Part shown: positions 29,961-37,218 of the stretch, piece by piece
Numbering within the stretch: position 1 is the first letter of the stretch
Layout of the letters: every line of letters starts with the position of its first letter
Notes under the pieces: model-generated
Told to the model about the DNA's origin: nothing
The model's database searches: none
The model's input: only the letters and a program-made list of their open reading frames with translations
NCBI GenBank assembly: GCA_015067435.1
Contig: SVMM01000005.1
Location: 124,001 to 188,000, forward strand
Source of the DNA: Oscillospiraceae bacterium
Lineage (GTDB): Bacteria > Bacillota > Clostridia > Oscillospirales > Oscillospiraceae
DNA length: 64,000 bases
Direction: 5' to 3'
Program-made: the position numbers and the translations under genes

Positions 29961-30563
29961 TCATAGGCTCATCCTGTCCGCTTCCGTCAGCGCGCGGATC
30001 ACGCGGCACGGGTTTCCCGCCGCAAGGCTGTTCGGCGGGACATCCCTTGTTACGACGCTGCCCGCGCCGATCACGCAGCCGTCGCCGATGGTCACGCCGC
30101 CGCAGACAACCACGTTTGCGCCGAGCCAACAATTATTTCCGATGGTGATGGGCTTTCCATATTCCAGATTATAAACGATGCCGTTCGCCAGACGTCGGAC
30201 GTTTCTTTGCTCCGGACGAAGCGGGTGCATCGGCGTTGCCAGCGTTACATTCGGCCCGATGAAAGCGTTATCGCCGATGTGGACGGGACAGACGTCCAGA
30301 CAGGTAAAGTTGAAGTTGACATCGCAGTATTCACCGAAGCTTGTATTGCAGCCATAGTCAAAGGATATGGGCGCCTGCAACGAAGGCAGGTGTGCCGTGT
30401 TCGGTAAAAGCTCGGTTAAAATCGTTTCCCGGTGAGCCGTCTCGTCCTCGTCGGTCAGGTTATACTTGCGCGCAAGCTTTCTCGCTTTGACACGCAAGTA
30501 TTTGAGCTCCGGATCGGACGGGTCATACAGCTCGCCGCTCAACATCTTTTCTCGTTCGGACAT
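29961..30563 (-). CDS. Maltose O-acetyltransferase-like hexapeptide acetyltransferase
   Basis: A 200-residue left-handed beta-helix acetyltransferase of the Maa/LacA/NodL group. Opening MSEREKMLSGELYDPSDPEL (Mac domain), then FDYGCNTSFGEYCDVNFNFT, the hexapeptide turns IGDNAFIGPNVTLATPMHPL with catalytic His, and the end ITIGNNCWLGANVVVCGGVT. It uses acetyl-CoA to acetylate a sugar (maltose, galactoside or similar). ATG 30563 has AGGAGGTACTT. A remnant of a nuclease gene lies immediately upstream. Confidence 0.92.
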   Translation of the reverse strand: MSEREKMLSGELYDPSDPELKYLRVKARKLARKYNLTDEDETAHRETILTELLPNTAHLPSLQAPISFDYGCNTSFGEYCDVNFNFTCLDVCPVHIGDNAFIGPNVTLATPMHPLRPEQRNVRRLANGIVYNLEYGKPITIGNNCWLGANVVVCGGVTIGDGCVIGAGSVVTRDVPPNSLAAGNPCRVIRALTEADRMSL

Positions 30564-30572
30564 AAGTACCTC

Positions 30573-30992
30573 CTATTGCCTGATTATCTCTGCGTGCTTG
30601 CCTTTGAACGCGACTCCGTACTTCAGAATTTGACGGACACCCCGAGCCTTCAGTTCGGTGTCATACTTCTTCCGCTCGATCTGATCAAGCGCATCCTTTG
30701 CCACAACCTTCAGATCAGCTCGGGAATTGGTGTCCTCCGCTTTGATCTCGATTAGAATTCCGGGCAATGAATGATCCCGGGGTTCCAGCTGCAGATCATA
30801 GCGTCCCTCACCAGATTCGCGGTTCGATCTCACATGATACCGATTGTCCATGATCGCGGTCAGACCGAGCATAAGCCCCTGATAGAACGCCTCCCCGGTC
30901 ATAAGCAGGAAACTGTAAGATGCATCTGTTATCATTATACTCGGAACAAGAAGAAAGTCAAAAATACAGAAATTATTCCTATAAGCTGCCAT
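30573..30992 (-). pseudogene. C-terminal nuclease remnant of AAA-ATPase-like gene
   Basis: The frame reads TGEAFYQGLMLGLTAIMDNR, then SGEGRYDLQLEPRDHSLPGI, then LIEIKA, the PD-(D/E)xK nuclease domain that forms the end of the AAA-ATPase-like/DUF1703 proteins (D in RYDL, E-x-K in IEIKA). The large ATPase domain that should precede it is absent, and the N terminus seen here is unrelated sequence. A truncated, probably dead gene. Confidence 0.7.
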
Positions 30993-31068
30993 TTTATTCT
31001 TAGCCTGTGTTGAATCTCTGACTATGATAGAGCCCTGATTTTGGGACAGGGCTGCTGTTATGCTGTCA

Positions 31069-31260
31069 TCAGAACAACGTCACCAGAACAGATGAGGAGG
31101 TACACTCGTCGGCGGAAAGGCTGCCGACGGCGAATAAGAAATCGATATATCCCCACGCGGGGCAGGGCGGCGGCGCCGATCTGCTCACGTCATAGCCCTT
31201 CTGCCGCGCGTAGCGATAGAGGATCACGGCGAATTGTTCGCGGATAATGGCAGGCGAAAA
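31069..31260 (-). pseudogene. S-layer homology (SLH) domain remnant
   Basis: The frame contains FSPAIIREQFAVILYRYARQ followed by KGYDVSRSA, the core of an SLH domain (usual form ITREQxAVxLYRYAxxxGYD), and GYIDFLFAVGSLSADE in place of the next helix. There is no gene around it. It is likely the leftover of a surface protein. From 30993 to 31430 nothing else is seen apart from a hairpin AGCCCTG/CAGGGCT at 31031-31053. Confidence 0.55.
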
Positions 31261-31432
31261 CGGGCAGAACGACAAGACCGTTCCGCCCGAGGCATCGAAA
31301 AAACCTCTTGCATTTTTCAAATAGCGGGTGTATGGTAGTAAGCGAGGACTAACATTTACCTGGAAACGCTTTCCTGCCTCAGAGGCTGTCGGCTGCGAAC
31401 CGGCTGATAGGGGCATTTCTTTTTGAACGGCG

Positions 31433-31448
31433 GTTAGCTTTACCTAAC
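31433..31448. promoter_or_regulatory. GTTAG-N6-CTAAC box 1
   Basis: GTTAG CTTTAC CTAAC, the motif shared by the metal-related operons in this region. A plausible promoter (TTGAAC 31423, 16 bp, TAACTC 31445) encloses it. It controls the membrane-protein/ABC/hydrolase operon. Confidence 0.8.
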
Positions 31449-31499
31449 TCCGCGAAGGCGCACAGATGGCCGTTCACGAATACAGAGAGGATGAGCAGG

Positions 31500-31997
31500 A
31501 TGCTTCTAACCGTTTTTCTGGCAATCGTTTTTTGCGCGTCGATCACGCTGATGCTGTTATCGGCGGTGGCCTTTATTCAGGATAAGAGGTTCTTTTCCTC
31601 TGCCCCCAGGGAGGCGCAGGAGGTGATCAAAACAAGAGACAGGGAGCTGTTTTACGGCGCAAGGGTCATCGGATGGACGCTCATGGCGTTCAGCTTTCTC
31701 ATGATACTGGGCGTTGGAGTCATATCAATCTGGGACGGTCTCAGAAGCGGGTTTACCTTCCTTTCGTTTTTTCTGCGGTTTGTATTCATCTTCACTGCTT
31801 ACAAGGTCTATGACATGATCTGCTTTGACTACTTTCTGCTGATGCGCTTCAAGTTTTTCCAGCACTATTTCCCGGAAGTCGAAAGCATCTATGAGGGCAG
31901 AAGGTACGGATACAACATCAAAAGCCAGTTGCTGAAGCTGTTGGCCATATTTCCCGCCGCATCCGCGCTTGCGGCGTGGATCTGCGTGTCAATATAG
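31500..31997 (+). CDS. Membrane protein of unknown function
   Basis: A 165-residue protein with four predicted membrane helices (residues about 1-22, FYGARVIGWTLMAFSFLMIL, FLSFFLRFVFIFTAYKVYDM and LLAIFPAASALAAWICVSI). The loop between helices 1 and 2 is charged (QDKRFFSSAPREAQEVIKTR). ATG 31500 is preferred over 31491 because GAGAGG then lies 9 nt upstream. It is the first gene after box 1 and is followed within 26 nt by the ABC transporter, so it is probably a partner of that exporter. Confidence 0.75.
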   Translation: MLLTVFLAIVFCASITLMLLSAVAFIQDKRFFSSAPREAQEVIKTRDRELFYGARVIGWTLMAFSFLMILGVGVISIWDGLRSGFTFLSFFLRFVFIFTAYKVYDMICFDYFLLMRFKFFQHYFPEVESIYEGRRYGYNIKSQLLKLLAIFPAASALAAWICVSI

Positions 31998-32023
31998 AAA
32001 ACCACTTGAAAAGGAGATTGCTT

Positions 32024-33622
32024 ATGGAGGAGAAGAAACAAAGCGACGTAGCCGTCCTGCTGGGTTACGCAGCCAGCTACCGGGGGCTGACGTATCTCGG
32101 ACTTGCCCTGTCGGCAGCGGCGATGATACTCGGAATGCTCCCCTACATCTGCATCTGGCTCGCGGCGCGCATCTCGCTTGCCGAGCGCCTGCGGACGCTG
32201 CCGCTCGGCTACTTCGGCAAACGCGACCTCGCGGATCTCACGGAGACCATCATGGGCGACGTGAACCGTCTGGAGCACGTCTGGTCGCACTGCCTCGGCT
32301 ACCTCTACGGCTCGTTTGTCTCCACCGCGATCGTCGGCGTGTGCCTGTTTGCCTATGACTGGCGGCTTGCGATCGCCTGCCTCTGGGGCGTGCCGGTGGC
32401 GTTTGTGCTGCTCTTCGGCAGCCGCGCGCTCGCCAAGCGCGACTCCGAGCGCACCAAGGCGGCGGCGATCCGCGTCTCCGACGGCATTCAGGAGACGCTG
32501 GAGAACATCCGCGAGATCCGGGCGACCAATCAGGAGGAGCGCTTCCTTCGGGAACTGAACGACAAGATCGACGCGCATGAAAAGACGCAGCTGCGCGGCG
32601 AGCTGAATACCGGCATCTTCGTCAACGCGGCGAGCGTCATCATGCGCCTCGGCGTCGCCACCACCATTCTCGCGGGGACGAAGCTGATCCTCTCCGGGCA
32701 GATCGACTTTATGCTGCTGTTCCTGTTCCTGCTGGTCATCACGCGCATCTACGCGCCCTTTGACCAGGCGCTCGCCCTGATCGCCGAGATGTTCATGTCG
32801 CAGGTGTCCGCGGGTCGTCTCACCGAGATCCACGACGCGCCGACGGCAAACGGCGCGGCACATTTCGCGCCGAACGGCCACGATATCGCCTTTGAGAACG
32901 TGGGCTTTGCCTACGACGACAAGCAGGTGCTCCGAAACGTGAGCTTCACCGCGAAGGAGGGCGAGGTGACGGCGCTCGTCGGCCCGTCCGGCGGCGGCAA
33001 GAGCACCTGCGCCCGCCTCGCCGCGCGCCTCTGGGACGCGAATGAGGGCAGGATCACGGTCGGCGGCGTGGACGTCTCCTCGGTCGATCCCGAGGCGCTG
33101 CTCGGCGACTACTCCATGGTCTTTCAGGACGTGGTGCTCTTTGACGACACGGTGATGGAAAACATCCGCCTCGGCAAGCACGGCGCGTCGGACGAGGAGG
33201 TGCTTGCGGCGGCGAAGGCGGCGAACTGCGACGAGTTTGTGGAAAAGCTGCCGCAGGGCTACGCAACGCCCATCGGCGAAAACGGCGCGAAGCTCTCCGG
33301 CGGCGAGCGCCAGCGCATCTCCATCGCGCGTGCGCTGTTGAAGGACGCGCCCATCGTGCTGCTCGACGAGGCGACGGCGTCGCTCGACGTGGAGAACGAG
33401 ACAAAGGTGCAGGAGGCGCTCTCCCGACTGCTCGCCGGCAAGACCGTGCTGGTCATCGCGCACCGTATGCGCACCGTGGAGGCGGCGGACAAGGTCGTCG
33501 TACTCGCGGACGGCGCGGTCGCGGAGGAGGGCAGCCCCGCCGAGCTCTTCGGCAGGGAAAACGGCATCTTCCGCCGCATGGCGCAGCTTCAGGCGGCAAG
33601 TGCCGCGTGGAGCATCGGATAA
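32024..33622 (+). CDS. ABC exporter half-protein with internal deletion
   Basis: A 532-residue fused permease/ATPase. The membrane part has the segments TYLGLALSAAAMILGMLPYI, LGYLYGSFVSTAIVGVCLFA, FDWRL-type DWRLAIACLW, and FMLLFLFLLVITRIYAPFD. The ATPase has Walker A GPSGGGKST, a Q loop (MVFQD), LSGGERQRISIA signature, VLLDEATAS Walker B and an H in IAHRM. Relative to the usual layout of about 580-600 residues, the first helix (ICIWLAA) joins RISLAERLRTLPLGYFGKR directly: roughly 60 residues including helix 2 seem to be missing in frame. ATG 32024 follows AAAAGGAGATTGCTT. Confidence 0.88.
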   Translation: MEEKKQSDVAVLLGYAASYRGLTYLGLALSAAAMILGMLPYICIWLAARISLAERLRTLPLGYFGKRDLADLTETIMGDVNRLEHVWSHCLGYLYGSFVSTAIVGVCLFAYDWRLAIACLWGVPVAFVLLFGSRALAKRDSERTKAAAIRVSDGIQETLENIREIRATNQEERFLRELNDKIDAHEKTQLRGELNTGIFVNAASVIMRLGVATTILAGTKLILSGQIDFMLLFLFLLVITRIYAPFDQALALIAEMFMSQVSAGRLTEIHDAPTANGAAHFAPNGHDIAFENVGFAYDDKQVLRNVSFTAKEGEVTALVGPSGGGKSTCARLAARLWDANEGRITVGGVDVSSVDPEALLGDYSMVFQDVVLFDDTVMENIRLGKHGASDEEVLAAAKAANCDEFVEKLPQGYATPIGENGAKLSGGERQRISIARALLKDAPIVLLDEATASLDVENETKVQEALSRLLAGKTVLVIAHRMRTVEAADKVVVLADGAVAEEGSPAELFGRENGIFRRMAQLQAASAAWSIG

Positions 33623-33648
33623 GAGACTGGCATTGGGAGGGATGCTCC

Positions 33649-34578
33649 GTGATTATACAGTTTACGCTGGAGCGGGACGGATTCATCGGGGAGTTTCATC
33701 CCGGAACCCGCTGCAAGGACAAAGCGATTTTATATGTGGGCGGCGCATCCTGCGACAAAAAGATGACCCTCGCCATGGGGCGGTATGTGGCGGATGCGGG
33801 CTATTCCGCCCTCTACCTGGGCTTCTATCTGTGGGAGGGGCTGTCAAATAAAATGTGGCGTATCCCGGTGGATTACGCGGAGAGAGCGGCAAAATGGCTG
33901 GTTTCACAGGGATACGAGGTCTGCATGATGGGCGTATCGACCGGCGCGGGCTACACGCTGCTCTCCGCCTCGCTCATCCCGGAGATCCACGGCGCGGCGG
34001 CACTCTGCCCCTTCGATCATGTGATGGAGGGCATGGAGATGTTCAAGAAACCGCCGCATTGCTCTGTCTACCAGTTCCACGGCGAGGAGTACCCCTGTTC
34101 CCGATATGACCTTGTTCGAGGCGGTTGGCGCGCGGCACTCCGAAAGGCCCGACACGCAGGCGTTTCGATGAAATACTTTCTGCGCTATGGCTACGAAACG
34201 GCGACGCTCCGCCCGGAATCCCGCATCCGGGTAGAGCGGATCAATGGGGACATTCTGCTCACGACCGCCGCATACGACGTTATGTGGCCAGCGGACGCCG
34301 CCGTCCGGCGTATGAAACAGGTGCTCGCCGAAAGCAACTTTCCGCACCGCCTGACGGTCAGGGTCTACGAGGGCTGCTCGCACGGGCTGGGCGTCGGGGA
34401 TATGCGCGGCGTGATGGGCGGACGGCTGATGACCGCGCTGATCATGCGCTCGGTGGGCGTGACGGCGGAGCGCGCAACACAGGCGCGGCAGGACGTTCTT
34501 CAATGGCTCGAACAGTGGGCGGAGGACTATGAAGACAGAAGGGGAGAATCAATATGGGACTGTTCAAAAACTTTGTGA
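33649..34578 (+). CDS. Alpha/beta hydrolase fold protein (acyl-thioesterase-like)
   Basis: A 309-residue alpha/beta hydrolase. The nucleophile elbow is GVSTGAGY (Ser about residue 100), preceded by ALYLGFYLWEGLSN. An Asp is in LLTTAAYDVMWPADAAVR and a His in GCSHGLG, completing a plausible triad. The loop around the elbow and the RVYEGCSHGLG end resemble the BAAT acyl-CoA:thioester hydrolase C-terminal domain. The GTG 33649 start has GGGAGGGATGCTCC upstream. Its 3' end overlaps the methyltransferase gene by 25 bp; substrate unknown. Confidence 0.8.
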   Translation: MIIQFTLERDGFIGEFHPGTRCKDKAILYVGGASCDKKMTLAMGRYVADAGYSALYLGFYLWEGLSNKMWRIPVDYAERAAKWLVSQGYEVCMMGVSTGAGYTLLSASLIPEIHGAAALCPFDHVMEGMEMFKKPPHCSVYQFHGEEYPCSRYDLVRGGWRAALRKARHAGVSMKYFLRYGYETATLRPESRIRVERINGDILLTTAAYDVMWPADAAVRRMKQVLAESNFPHRLTVRVYEGCSHGLGVGDMRGVMGGRLMTALIMRSVGVTAERATQARQDVLQWLEQWAEDYEDRRGESIWDCSKTL

Positions 34579-35177
34579 GCCAGACGCGGAAGCCGGAGGG
34601 CTTTCTCGGCAAAATGATGCTGCGCAGCATGAACTCCGGGCACGCGCAGATGGCGGACTGGGGGCTTTCGCATCTGCCTGAGCTTGACGCGGACGGGATC
34701 GTCGATCTCGGCTGCGGCGGAGGCCGCAACGCCGGCGAGCTGCTGAGGCGGTATCGGCGCTCTCGCGTGACGGCGATCGACTATTCGGCGCTTTCCGTGG
34801 AAAAGGCGAAGGAATACAACAAGGGCATGATCGCCGCCGGACGCTGCACGGTGCGGCAGGGCGACGTCTCCGCGCTTGATCTTCCGGCGGAGACCTATGA
34901 CCTCGCAACCGCGTTTGAGACCATCTATTTCTGGCCGGGACTGGAAAAATGCTTCGCGCAGGTGGCACGGATTCTGAAACCTGGCGGGTATTTTCTCATC
35001 TGCAACGAATCCGACGGCACGGACGCGGCCGGTCAAAAATTCGAGAACATCATCGACGGCATGAAGTGTCACACGGTACAGGAGATCGAAGCGGCGCTCA
35101 AGGACGCAGGCTTTTCCCAAACAGCATCCTGGCATCATGAGGCAAAGCCGTGGATCACGGTACTGGCGAAGAAGTGA
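34554..35177 (+). CDS. Class I SAM-dependent methyltransferase
   Basis: A 207-residue Rossmann-fold methyltransferase. Motif I is VDLGCGGGRNAGELL (about residues 46-60), the acidic residue after strand 2 is in VTAIDYSALSV, followed by RQGDVSALDLP and the post-motif LKPGGYFLICN. An N-terminal helix (VSQTRKPEGFLGKMMLRSMN) is typical of this gut-Clostridia subgroup. ATG 34554 follows AAGGGGAGAATCAAT and overlaps the preceding hydrolase, so the two are coupled. The substrate is unknown. Confidence 0.92.
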   Translation: MGLFKNFVSQTRKPEGFLGKMMLRSMNSGHAQMADWGLSHLPELDADGIVDLGCGGGRNAGELLRRYRRSRVTAIDYSALSVEKAKEYNKGMIAAGRCTVRQGDVSALDLPAETYDLATAFETIYFWPGLEKCFAQVARILKPGGYFLICNESDGTDAAGQKFENIIDGMKCHTVQEIEAALKDAGFSQTASWHHEAKPWITVLAKK

Positions 35178-35192
35178 GGGGCGCGTGAGACG

Positions 35193-35960
35193 ATGCAATT
35201 CGACGAAATGGGCATGAAAACCGGAAAGACCCTGTTTTTGCTGCCGGGGACGGCGTGCGATTATCAGACGAATTTCGGCGCCGTACTGGATCGGCTCGGC
35301 GGGAAGTATCATCTGGTCTGCGTGAATTACGACGGCTTTGACGGCAGCGGGCTGATCTTTCCCGATATGCTCACGGTCACCGAAAAGATCGAGCGGTACA
35401 TCAAGAGAAACTATGACGGAAGGATCGACGGGGCCATCGGCTCCTCCCTTGGCAGCAGCTTTGTCGGGCAGCTGATCCAGCGCCGGAACGTGCATCTGGA
35501 TCACGGCATTTTCGGCAGCCCGGACCTCGACCAGAACGGCAAATTCGCCGCATGGCTGCAATCGAAGCTGGTCGTGCCGCTTCTGACCGGCTTTACGGGC
35601 AGCGAAAAGAGAAAGGCGAAGACCAGAGAAAAGCTGAAAAGCCTTTTTGAAATGAGCGATGAGAGCGCGGACAAGTTCATGGCCTGCTTTGAGAAGTTTT
35701 CTCCGCAGTCCATCAAAAACGAGTATTACACCGACCTGCTCACATGGCTGGAGGACGATATCCATGTGGAGCATACGAAGGTCCACTTCATCTATGCGAA
35801 GAAGATGGGCGAGAAATACCTGAAGCGATACAAAAAGTATTTCCGCGATCCTGATATCCGTGAGTTTGATATGCAGCACGAGCAATGGCTTCTCGGCGAG
35901 GAGAAATATACCGCTCCCGTGCTGAAAGCCATCGACGAGTTCATGGAAATGCCGGTGTAA
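35193..35960 (+). CDS. Alpha/beta hydrolase
   Basis: A 255-residue hydrolase. It opens with TLFLLPGTACDYQTNFGAVL, continues with YHLVCVNYDGFDG, and has the elbow GAIGSSLGSSF (Ser about residue 89) and a C-terminal FDMQHEQWLLGEE where the His of the triad is expected. The oxyanion loop LPGTAC replaces HG. No transmembrane segment. It follows the methyltransferase by 15 nt and precedes a second methyltransferase in the same operon. Substrate unknown; a thioesterase or esterase role is inferred. Confidence 0.82.
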   Translation: MQFDEMGMKTGKTLFLLPGTACDYQTNFGAVLDRLGGKYHLVCVNYDGFDGSGLIFPDMLTVTEKIERYIKRNYDGRIDGAIGSSLGSSFVGQLIQRRNVHLDHGIFGSPDLDQNGKFAAWLQSKLVVPLLTGFTGSEKRKAKTREKLKSLFEMSDESADKFMACFEKFSPQSIKNEYYTDLLTWLEDDIHVEHTKVHFIYAKKMGEKYLKRYKKYFRDPDIREFDMQHEQWLLGEEKYTAPVLKAIDEFMEMPV

Positions 35961-36012
35961 GTGTATAAGAAGGACGGAATAGAAAAAACGAAAGACGAGG
36001 GGGAAAGTCATC

Positions 36013-36792
36013 ATGGATCTCAAATTCGGAGACATTCAGGAAACCGCGCTGATCCCACTGGCAATCAAGGCGAGCGAGACTGCGCGCCCAAACGCGCGGA
36101 TACGCGACGAGAAGGCGAAGGAGATCATCGAGACGCTTGGCGTGGACGTGAGCAAATATGATCCCTTTTTGTCGCACGAGGGCGTCGTGGCGCGGACGAT
36201 CCTGTATCGCGACCAGCTCAAGGCGCTTCTGCAAGCCCATCCGGACGCGACCTGCATCAACCTGGGCTGCGGCTTCGACGACAAGTTCTCCCAGGTGGAC
36301 AACGGACGGCTGCGGTGGTTCGACGTGGATCTGCCCGACCAGATCGCCGTCCGGCGCAAGGTGTATGAGGATCGGGAGCGCTGCACCATGCTCGACGGCG
36401 ACGCCCTGAACGGCTACTGGACGGCAAACATCCCCAGGGCGGAGCTGTACATCATCGTCATGGAGGGCGTGCTGGAGTATTTTTCAAAAGAACAGGTCAA
36501 GACCTGCCTCAATATGCTCTGCGACAGCTTTCCCCACGGATACCTGCTCGCGGAGCTGCACTCCCCGTTTATGGAGAAGCACAGCAAGCAGCACGACGCG
36601 GTCAAATACACAAACGCGACATTTGGCTGGGGCACAAAGTCCGGGCGGGAGTACCTTGCTTTGGAACCGCGGCTTAAGTTCGTGTCCGAGACGAGCTACA
36701 ATGCCGAAATGAAGAAGTATTCCATTCGAGGCAAGCTGTTTGCCATCATCGGCAGGAACATCAACAACCGCCTCGCGGTATATCGCTGGTAA
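36013..36792 (+). CDS. LCM/TcmP-type SAM methyltransferase
   Basis: A 259-residue methyltransferase of the leucine-carboxyl-methyltransferase/TcmP family. Family signs are KASETARPNARIRDEKAKEI near the N terminus, RTILYRD, motif I CINLGCGFDDKFSQVDNGRL, and WFDVDLPDQIAVRRKVYEDR, then MEGVLEYFSKEQVK. These enzymes O-methylate small carboxylates or polyketides. It resembles the protein at 48668. ATG 36013 has CGAGGGGGAAAGTCATC upstream. It is the last gene before box 2. Confidence 0.93.
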   Translation: MDLKFGDIQETALIPLAIKASETARPNARIRDEKAKEIIETLGVDVSKYDPFLSHEGVVARTILYRDQLKALLQAHPDATCINLGCGFDDKFSQVDNGRLRWFDVDLPDQIAVRRKVYEDRERCTMLDGDALNGYWTANIPRAELYIIVMEGVLEYFSKEQVKTCLNMLCDSFPHGYLLAELHSPFMEKHSKQHDAVKYTNATFGWGTKSGREYLALEPRLKFVSETSYNAEMKKYSIRGKLFAIIGRNINNRLAVYRW

Positions 36793-36810
36793 TTATCAGA
36801 GGTAAAAACC

Positions 36811-36829
36811 AACAGAAAAATTTTCTGTT
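36811..36829. repeat. AT-rich palindrome downstream of LCM gene
   Basis: AACAGAAAA-A-TTTTCTGTT, 9-bp arms. It may act as terminator of the 31.5-36.8 kb operon or as an additional operator next to box 2. Confidence 0.45.
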
Positions 36830-36834
36830 AGGGC

Positions 36835-36863
36835 TTGCTTATTCTGTTAGTATGTGCTAATAT
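36835..36863 (+). promoter_or_regulatory. Promoter with embedded box 2 (36846-36861)
   Basis: TTGCTT, 17-bp spacer, TAATAT. The spacer carries GTTAG TATGTG CTAAT, overlapping the -10. A further half-similar copy (GTTAG ATGATG CAAAC) is at 36867-36882 over the likely transcription start. Confidence 0.8.
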
Positions 36864-36909
36864 CCTGTTAGATGATGCAAACAGCATCAAATAACGAAAG
36901 GGCGGGATC

Positions 36910-37167
36910 ATGATGTCTTGGAGCAAATGGGCGATTTTTGCGGGCGGCGTGCTGTTCGGCACGGCGGGAATCAAGGCGCTTGGAAGCAAGGACGCAAAAA
37001 AGGCGTACACGCACGTCACTGCGGCGGCGCTGCGGGCGAAGGACTGCGTCATGGACGCTGCGACGACGGTGCGCGAGGGCGCGGAGGACGTCTACGAGGA
37101 TGCGAAGCGTCTCAATGAAGAGCGTGCCTCGGCGGAGGATGCCGCCGTCATCGAAGACAAAGCGTGA
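36910..37167 (+). CDS. DUF6110 family protein
   Basis: An 85-residue protein matching DUF6110: one N-terminal membrane helix (WAIFAGGVLFGTAGIKALGS) followed by an alanine-rich charged helix (KKAYTHVTAAALRAKDCVMD, then AATTVREGAEDVYEDAKRL). In Clostridia these small proteins commonly precede P1B-type metal ATPases, as here. ATG 36910 or the adjacent ATG 36913 follows GGGCGGGATC. It is the first gene behind box 2, and its role, perhaps stabilising the ATPase in the membrane, is unknown. Confidence 0.85.
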   Translation: MMSWSKWAIFAGGVLFGTAGIKALGSKDAKKAYTHVTAAALRAKDCVMDAATTVREGAEDVYEDAKRLNEERASAEDAAVIEDKA

Positions 37168-37218
37168 ATGCGTGAAGGGGAAGCGGCAGCTTCCCTTTTC
37201 GCAGTTTGGGAGAGAACC

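Noticed and set aside
31889-33463. Minus-strand frame of 524 codons
   Set aside because: Antisense of the ABC transporter, which has full Walker and signature motifs.
36811-36829. AACAGAAAA-A-TTTTCTGTT as another metal box
   Set aside because: Spacing and sequence differ from GTTAG-N6-CTAAC; more likely an AT-rich terminator stem.
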